This document shows, one piece after another, positions 9,537-14,373 of a DNA stretch of 14,373 nucleotides. The stretch is from Phlegmacium glaucopus. Lineage: Eukaryota; Basidiomycota; Agaricomycetes; Agaricales; Cortinariaceae. A model generated the notes under the pieces. It made no database searches and was not told where the DNA came from. It saw nothing but the letters and a program-made list of their open reading frames with translations. Each line of letters opens with the position of its first letter. The first letter of the stretch is position 1. The stretch spans positions 30,809 through 45,181 of the forward strand of contig MU130720.1 in the NCBI GenBank assembly GCA_015039465.1, in the 5' to 3' direction. The position numbers and the translations under genes are program-made.

Positions 9537-9808
9537 TGTTGGAATATTTTTAGTGTGAGCTGAAACATTTAGAATATGGACCTGAGTAGATAGCTAGGAA
9601 TAGTAACCAATAGCGGATATGGCTCATAGATAGTTATCAACTACCCAGAGTATGTAGACTTGTATAAGTAGTAGATCGATGAGGGTGGAATCCCTCATCG
9701 GTGTAAACCAATACAACAGCCTATTCCCCCTCCATCTAAGAGACCACCAGTGTTAGCTTCCTAGATGGAACATTGTACTTTACCCTGACACCCAAAATTT
9801 CTACAACA
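9537..9808 (+). mobile_element. Probable solo LTR of an LTR retrotransposon
   Basis: The segment begins TGTTGGAA and ends CTACAACA, giving the TG...CA ends with a 5-bp inverted terminus TGTTG/CAACA. At 272 bp it is in the usual range for short Copia-type LTRs. On the plus strand a TATA-like TGTATAAGTAG (9661-9671) is followed by a strong hairpin and a T/C-rich stretch, in keeping with U3-R-U5 order. No tRNA primer-binding site follows and no gag or pol is seen, hence solo. The word GACAA occurs at 9531-9535 and 9811-9815, offset by one and two bases from the ends, so a clean target-site duplication is not shown. Superfamily is a guess. Confidence 0.5.
9677..9700. repeat. 9-bp perfect stem-loop inside the putative LTR
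   Basis: CGATGAGGG (9677-9685) and CCCTCATCG (9692-9700) are perfect complements around the loop TGGAAT. It sits just after the TATA-like element, where the R region of an LTR transcript would begin. Confidence 0.8.
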
Positions 9809-9809
9809 A

Positions 9810-10182
9810 TGACAAGACTTAATTCTAAACTCTGGGGAGAGAGGTGAATACTTTCTTATTGTTCTGTAGCTAAGTTACATGGGTTTTTTATAGTAGAGGT
9901 GATTAGAATAAATGGGGAAATGAAGCACAAGGTGTGTGGAGTAAATAGCATCAAAAAGCATAAGGAGTTAAGTGAGAAAATACAAAAAGTTGCACCATAA
10001 GATAAAAGGAGCATGGAGAATAACCGGTAGCTGGGTAACAGTAAAATGATGCAAACATGATTTTGGCATGGTGAGGGGATGCATAAAAGTAGGAATGATA
10101 GGAAATCAAAAGAAGCGATGTGATGCACAGCATGGGCAACTTTTAGGATAATGGATAATGATGAAGATGGTGAACAGGGTGG
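9810..10182. other. Purine-rich plus strand, no recognisable gene
   Basis: The plus strand is strongly enriched in A and G, so the minus strand gives a long open frame (9856-10347) rich in Ser, Leu, His and Pro with no domain. I read that frame as a by-product of base composition and of the minisatellite within it. Confidence 0.4.
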
Positions 10183-10298
10183 AAAGGGCAATGTAGCAAC
10201 AAGAGGGGTGATGTAGGACTGAAAGGTGTGACATAGTGACAAGGGCAATGTGGCAATGAGAGGGGTGATATGGTGACTAGAGGGGTGACATAGCGACA
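10183..10298 (+). repeat. Degenerate minisatellite, about 19-bp unit
   Basis: About six imperfect units follow each other: AGGGGTGATGTAGGACTGA, AAGGTGTGACATAGTGACA, AGGGCAATGTGGCAATGAG, AGGGGTGATATGGTGACTA and AGGGGTGACATAGCGACA, preceded by a weaker one. A working consensus is AGGGGTGAYATGGTGACA. Unit lengths drift between 18 and 21. Confidence 0.7.
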
Positions 10299-10310
10299 AA
10301 AGAGCAATTC

Positions 10311-10384
10311 CAGTTGGTAGAGCATAGCCATAATCATCAATGCTCAACCATCCACATCACTGTCTTGTTGCAAGGTTCATCCCT
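10311..10384 (+). other. tRNA-like A-box and B-box pair (possible SINE head)
   Basis: CAGTTGGTAGAGCAT at 10311-10325 matches the D-arm/A-box of many tRNAs, and GGTTCATCCCT at 10374-10384 resembles the B-box, about 50 bases downstream. GAGCAT (10320-10325) can pair with ATGCTC (10340-10345). A full cloverleaf is not formed: no acceptor stem is visible, so this is not a functional tRNA. A tRNA-derived SINE fragment fits the repeat-rich context, but chance is possible. Confidence 0.3.
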
Positions 10385-10510
10385 TACAAGTGATGAAAAC
10401 CACTGGACAAGTACACATGGATGAAGAACACGATTGAACTTGAAAGAAAAGAAAAGAATGGCCTGAGCCACATGGAGACCAAGCATTCCTTTGAGGTTGG
10501 GATTAGGGAA

Positions 10511-10660
10511 TGTCACGGGTTTACAAACCCATATGGGTTGGTACCATGGGTGCCTGCGGGCATGGGCATGGGTTGCAACTTTGTAACCCCTGCCTAACCC
10601 GTACCCATGACATGGGTTTGACGGGTGTCCTGGGATTTGCCCTCCCACCAGAGCCCGCTG
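10511..10660. repeat. CATGGG-rich repeat with nested palindromes
   Basis: The words CATGGG/CCCATG and ACGGGT/ACCCGT recur on both strands. AACCCATATGGGTT at 10526-10539 is a perfect 14-bp palindrome. At 10597-10626, ACCCGT and ACCCATG are followed by A, CATGGGT, TTG and ACGGGT, a 13-bp hairpin with a 3-base bulge. GGGTTGCAA at 10571-10579 can pair with TTGTAACCC at 10581-10589 only with overlap-free shortening. I see no coding sense here. It looks like part of a dispersed repeat family, but its ends are not definable from one copy. Confidence 0.55.
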
Positions 10661-10668
10661 TGTTGTGA

Positions 10669-10860
10669 CCACCTACCCATGCTAAGCCAGCAGTGAAAAA
10701 GCATATTTTCGACAATGAAGATGGTGACTTGACAATTGGGTCTGAGCCAGTGATCAGGAAACCATCTATCAAACCCAAGCGGGTCTGTGTTGCTGCCTAA
10801 CAGTAGGGTCTTGTCTTCAAACCCTCAATACTATGATGAGCACATGGCCCTGGTAGGCAT
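10669..10860 (+). other. Possible coding remnant, unknown
   Basis: After TGA at 10666-10668 the plus strand reads a hydrophilic, protein-like stretch (KKHIFDNEDGDLTIG, then SEPVIRKPSIKPKRV) to TAA 10798-10800. A one-base frame change continues as NSRVLSSNPQYYDEHMALVG. Composition suggests an old exon or transposon fragment. I do not recognise the family and there is no start codon or splice evidence. Confidence 0.2.
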
Positions 10861-11835
10861 GGCTCTACCCTTCCCCATTTTTATTCTTCCTCCTCATCTT
10901 CCATTCTTCACTTTATCTCTCTTCCTCTCCTCCTATCGTTTCACTCATCTTTGTTTGCATTGTGTTTGTGTTGTGTTCAACACATCTTGTATTTGTTGTA
11001 GTCAATCATACAATTATGCTTCACATTTTAGCCTTAAGGTCGTAACTCTCAATTGATTCAGATGCAATTATTTCATACTGGATGAAACCATTAATTATTG
11101 AATATATCAATGGTGCCCAACTTCACAGCTCATGTTCCTAATTAAGTTCATCTCTCTCAAGTTCATCTCTGCCATCACCTCAAGACTCAGTTACAAGGCG
11201 GGCATTGATTATCTCGGCAGCTTTCTTTGCACAGGCTATTAACACTTGGTGGTAAAGGTTTGGCTTTGGCCTCGAACGCTGGGATACATGACGGTAGGGT
11301 TTGCGTGGGTTCGGACCCAACAGAGATGGTTGGTGAGTGGTTCCATAGAGCAATTTCAGGAGTACATGCATGGTAGGTGGTGGTAGGGATATCCATTGAG
11401 AAGCTGAATTATGAGTAGAAGCTGGCAATGGGTTCGATAGGTATAGGATCAATGATGAAGTTTGTATATTGGTGGGGGGGGCAGACCCAGATTGTTCATC
11501 AGCAAAACTGAGCTTGAAGATGAGGGACTCTGTTCTCTTAAGTGGCATAGAAAGAATTCCTATTCCATATGTTGAAGCCTTACGATGTGAGAGCAAGGCA
11601 AACCACACTTACAAAGCTTGTGCGTATAACTTTCAGATTGAAATTGAGAGGATCATCATGTCAGATATTCAAACTTGGGGGCTGGGAAGCATGGGAATCC
11701 AGATTAGCTAGCAAGCATTGAATGGACATTTGGAACTGAGTGGATTGGGGTCAAGGAGTAGTTGAAAAATGTGTAATACCATGACAAAGCTATGACTAGG
11801 TGTGACTATCATGTTACTTCACCTGACGAAACATT
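10861..11835. other. No recognisable gene; two overlapping unsupported frames
   Basis: CT-rich DNA at 10865-10960 is followed by AT-rich sequence. A minus-strand frame of 142 codons (11180-11608) overlaps a plus-strand frame of 80 codons (11469-11711). Neither has a recognised motif, and both cannot easily be real. The minus frame ends with a plausible helical segment (LIACAKKAAEIINARL), so an old transposon-derived coding remnant is conceivable. CpG is low throughout. Confidence 0.3.
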
Positions 11836-12390
11836 TTGACTGAGCATGATCAATCAGTCAGCAGTTGCTTGACTGTCGATGCCCATCCAGCTTCCCCTTC
11901 CACCCCTTTCCCATATTCCAGTTCACCAGCCTGGAAGAGGTCTGTGAACCACTGTTCTCTCAGCATAAATACCACCATTACGTACCATAATTTTCAGATC
12001 CTCAGTCACTCATTTCCAAATTCACTTCTGCAGAATACTCCATGCCTAATCCAACAGGCCATCGACGGCCTTACTGAATTAACGATCATTTCATTGCCAC
12101 AAGCCAGTGAAATATCAAACAAACGATCTACTAGTATAGAAACAATCAATGTATATTCATTATTGCACCACACCACACCAGATCCCTCGACAACACTGTT
12201 ATTGACCAATCCTGAAGCCACACCCTTGAAAGACACATCATACAGATTATCAACTGAACTATCAAATGGGCCTAGGCTTGTACGCCATCACGAAAAGATG
12301 GGCATGCTGATGGGCAAGAATAGCACTCGCAACGTCAATACCGCAGCTCAAAATAAATTTGTCAAAATTCAGGAACTCAAACACATCTGA
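11836..12390 (+). CDS. Unassigned ORF, 184 codons, hypothetical
   Basis: This is the longest uninterrupted ATG frame in the repeat-rich right half. The predicted protein is rich in Ser, Thr, Pro and Asn, with a basic stretch near the C-terminus (RLVRHHEKMGMLMGKNSTRN). I see no signal peptide, membrane segment or known domain. Surrounding DNA is repeat-derived and CpG-poor, so it may be chance or part of a degenerate element. Confidence 0.15.
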   Translation: MTEHDQSVSSCLTVDAHPASPSTPFPYSSSPAWKRSVNHCSLSINTTITYHNFQILSHSFPNSLLQNTPCLIQQAIDGLTELTIISLPQASEISNKRSTSIETINVYSLLHHTTPDPSTTLLLTNPEATPLKDTSYRLSTELSNGPRLVRHHEKMGMLMGKNSTRNVNTAAQNKFVKIQELKHI

Positions 12391-12399
12391 AATCATATG

Positions 12400-13330
12400 A
12401 GACCACTGCACGCTATATGAAACATATCAAATTCATACCAAATACTTGGAACTCCCATCACTATCACTACCACCAAGTCTGCATCAAGTAGACTAGTAGT
12501 CTGTCAATAATCCCCTCAAGTCCTATTTCGAATCTTTTAAATATTCCCCTTATTCTTCCCATTTATCTGAAATTGTACAAAACCACCACACGACATACGA
12601 AACAAATCAGAATTCCTGGATATTAAATTGTTATCAAATGTGCATCAAATTGTCTAGCAAGGAATTTTATCTTAAAAGCTGATGAAAATCCTCAAGAACA
12701 TTCAATAACAGAGCCAGAAGCTTGAAATTCATCACCTATGCATTCAAAATCACACACTGAAGCCATTGCACAATGCATAAAACAAATACAATTTGTACCA
12801 AGTTCCCTGGATCTCACGAAGGTTCCAGTACCGTGGGCCCGCACCGAATAGCCCACGAAATCCATCAAGCCCTATGTCAAACACTGTAAATATCCCCCCC
12901 CTCCCCCTGGAGTCCCCCAAATGTGTTGAAACTGTTAAACAACATCCGAGACACCCCCAATTCACAACAAAAATGAACTCTTGAATCTTGCATCCCTGCC
13001 GAATTCACTGAGTGCCCAAACACTGTAAATACTGTACTCAATTCCCTTCGTATCACCATGACAAATTACTTTCCGCTTTGAACAATAAGTCAACTAGAAA
13101 GTCTGGATTAGAACTCACAAAAATCCTCAGGAATGTGCAAAGTATAGGCTTATTTTTAATTTCGCCACACCTACTCGAAATCTGGTACAAATACATTTGA
13201 ATGAAATCACTTTATGATATACAAAACCAATCCAAATTCCTGGATATTACACCCCCATCACCACCATCGAGCGCACATTCAATTGTTCACCAGCCCTATT
13301 TCAAACATTGTAAATGTATTCAAAATCGCA
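12400..13330. repeat. Diverged repeat copies sharing TTCCTGGATATTA and CAAACACTGTAAAT words
   Basis: Related segments recur: TTCCTGGATATTA at 12613-12625 and 13237-13249 (weaker TTCCCTGGATCTC near 12803), each preceded by a run like ACGAAACAAATC or ACAAAACCAATC; and CAAACACTGTAAATA at 12878 and 13017, with CAAACATTGTAAATG at 13302. Flanks such as AAGYCCTATTTC also recur (12520, 13294). Spacing is irregular. This looks like several eroded copies of one element or satellite-like unit of roughly 200 bp. No gene is supported here. Confidence 0.5.
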
Positions 13331-13342
13331 CAAAACTGTTGC

Positions 13343-13483
13343 ATGACGTACGACAACATGGATTGGCTGAAGGGTGAGATCACTGGTATCAAGAAGTGCA
13401 TTACAGAGATTACAGAGCACCTTAGAAGAGATGTGGATGTCAAATTGGATGAGCTTCTCCATGATATTCAACAATTGTCTTGA
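13343..13483 (+). other. Small helical ORF, 46 codons, unknown
   Basis: From ATG 13343 the frame reads MTYDNMDWLKGEITGIKK, then CITEITEHLRRDVDVKLDEL, then LHDIQQLS and a TGA stop. The heptad-like hydrophobic spacing predicts an amphipathic or coiled-coil helix, unlike the low-complexity frames around it. It may be the last exon of a decayed gene. A 9-base tandem ATTACAGAG duplication lies inside it (about 13402-13419). No family recognised. Confidence 0.2.
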
Positions 13484-13752
13484 GTCAGCCTGTAGATACT
13501 AATTCACTGTAATGTCACAAATATGTATTATCATGAATATATTTCCGTTATTTTATTGTTATTATAGTACTATTGAGACATGTTCAACCCAGAAATCACA
13601 AATTTGCTCCAGCACATATATTGAAATATCCCTGCAGATCAAGAAATTGTGATTGAGCAGCATACTCAGGGATTATCATACTGATAGAGAGTGACCACCC
13701 TTAGGACTTTGATCAATCTCATCAGTAGTAGCCGCCCCATCAGGCGTGCAAA
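13484..13752. other. AT-rich spacer before the minisatellite
   Basis: No open frame of note and no RNA gene is visible. The stretch is AT-rich (for example the TTATTTTATTGTTATTATAG area near 13550) with very few CpG. Confidence 0.4.
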
Positions 13753-13980
13753 GTTGATTATTCCCCTCAGTATTGATTATTCCCCTCAGTATTGATTATT
13801 CCCATCAGTATTGATTATTCTTGTCAGTAATGATTATTCCCGTTAATATTGATTATTCCTGTCAGCATTGATTATTCTTATCAGTAATGATTATTCCCAT
13901 CAGCATTGGCTACTCTCACCAGTGTTGATCTTACTTGACAGTGTTAATCATTCCCATCAGTGGTGGTCTTTTCCATCAAG
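13753..13980 (+). repeat. Minisatellite, 12 units of 19 bp
   Basis: Twelve consecutive 19-bp units without length change can be laid out, starting at 13753, 13772, 13791, 13810, 13829, 13848, 13867, 13886, 13905, 13924, 13943 and 13962. Consensus is ATTGATTATTCCCATCAGT. Units 1-3 are nearly identical, units 4-8 differ by a few bases, and units 9-12 are progressively eroded, so the array decays from left to right. Most changes are transitions. Confidence 0.92.
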
Positions 13981-14022
13981 GTGGTCATTTTCATAATACA
14001 ATATAATCAATTACTGAGACAT

Positions 14023-14062
14023 GTCAGCACGCCAAAAAGCTGATGGACTGATATGTGCTGAC
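14023..14062. repeat. 8-bp inverted repeat
   Basis: GTCAGCAC at 14023-14030 and GTGCTGAC at 14055-14062 are perfect reverse complements 24 bases apart. It lies between the minisatellite and the inverted RTA1-like copy. Function unknown; possibly a terminus of a small element. Confidence 0.5.
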
Positions 14063-14089
14063 TTCTTCATATCTGCATATATATGTTAA

Positions 14090-14373
14090 TTTGATTTTTC
14101 TGACATACTTCCTCTAGCCTGATTATCCAGCACACCTGTTACTCAACTGAGCAACAGTCTGGGATGAGCAAAGTTCATAGTATACATAGCTAGAGTGATC
14201 ATAGCCCCGTCAAGGACTTCTGAAAGAATTTGTCTTTCAGTTAATTTTGGAAACCAAGCATTATGTGAAAGAAAATGCACTGAAGAGGACCTGAGTACTG
14301 ATAATTCTCCTGTTCCACCCATCAGACAGTTCAATTGTTTGGTACACCGCTCTAAGAGGGTTGATCATTGTAA
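14090..14373 (-). pseudogene. Inverted second copy of the RTA1-like 3' end, partial
   Basis: On the minus strand this reads RAVYQTIELSDGWNRRI, then ISTQVLF, an intron with GT...AG ends intact, and KVLDGAMITLAMYTMNFAHP before LLLS and TGA at 14143-14145. It is the reverse-complement match of 8588-8880 and includes both last exons, the intron between them, part of the preceding intron, and about 50-60 bases after the stop. It runs off the right edge, so the 5' part may exist outside. The two visible exons are open, with no frameshift; it could be the end of an intact paralog or a fragment. Compared with the other copy, most differences are transitions and most CpG sites are lost. It forms a convergent, tail-to-tail pair with the first copy. 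Confidence 0.8.

Noticed and set aside
9531..9815. GACAA target-site duplication of the LTR
   Set aside because: The two GACAA words are offset by one and two bases from the TG...CA ends, so it is not a clean duplication.
9856..10347. 163-codon minus-strand frame rich in Ser/Leu/His/Pro
   Set aside because: Explained by the purine-rich plus strand and the 19-bp minisatellite, which produces its repeated HHITPL/ATLPL pattern.
10311..10384. Functional tRNA gene
   Set aside because: A- and B-box-like words exist, but no acceptor stem, anticodon arm or CCA-side pairing can be drawn.
11180..11608. 142-codon minus-strand gene
   Set aside because: No motif, overlaps an equally open plus-strand frame, and lies in CpG-depleted repeat DNA; mentioned only as part of the region.
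13753..13980. CRISPR array
   Set aside because: Units are directly adjacent without spacers, degenerate, and in a eukaryotic context; it is a minisatellite.

Overview
The window looks like nuclear DNA of a filamentous fungus, most likely a basidiomycete (Agaricomycetes is my best guess). The reasons are genes split by many 45-70 nt GT...AG introns, a group III (Nik1/Os-1 type) histidine kinase with HAMP repeats, a fungal K+/H+ antiporter, an RTA1-type membrane protein, and a repeat-rich, CpG-poor flank. Nothing bacterial is present: no operons, Shine-Dalgarno sites or CRISPR.

Layout. (1) 1-2367, minus strand: the middle of a group III hybrid histidine kinase (HAMP repeats, H-box, N-box). It runs off the left edge and loses homology abruptly on its N-terminal side near 2366. 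(2) 2368-3321: no recognisable gene. (3) 3322-6535, plus strand: an almost full-length K+/H+ antiporter (CPA2 / KHA1-like) with about nine exons. (4) 6536-7417: intergenic, with a hairpin and a pyrimidine-rich tract before the next start. (5) 7418-8819, plus strand: an RTA1-like (lipid-translocating exporter family) gene with about eight exons. (6) 8850-14090: CpG-depleted repeat-rich DNA holding a tandem duplication, a probable solo LTR, two minisatellites of about 19 bp period, a tRNA-like A/B-box pair, a CATGGG-rich palindromic repeat and a diverged interspersed repeat. (7) 14090-14373, minus strand: an inverted, diverged copy of the 3' end of the RTA1-like gene, running off the right edge.

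All three recognisable genes are broken as written. The kinase has a nonsense codon, two frameshifts and a replaced invariant H-box arginine. The antiporter has no ATG, a lost splice donor and three frameshifts. The RTA1-like gene has three frameshifts and possibly a lost stop. Several indels are at or near homopolymers and could be sequencing error, but the nonsense codon, the lost donor and the H-box change are substitutions. My preferred reading is a decaying, possibly duplicated chromosomal segment next to methylated repeat DNA. I see no shared pathway or operon-like logic, although kinase and antiporter are both linked to osmotic and ion homeostasis in fungi.

I did not find a convincing new biological system. 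The most interesting signal is the pair of convergent RTA1 3' ends flanking about 5.3 kb of repeats, where one copy shows a strong CpG-to-CpA decay pattern.
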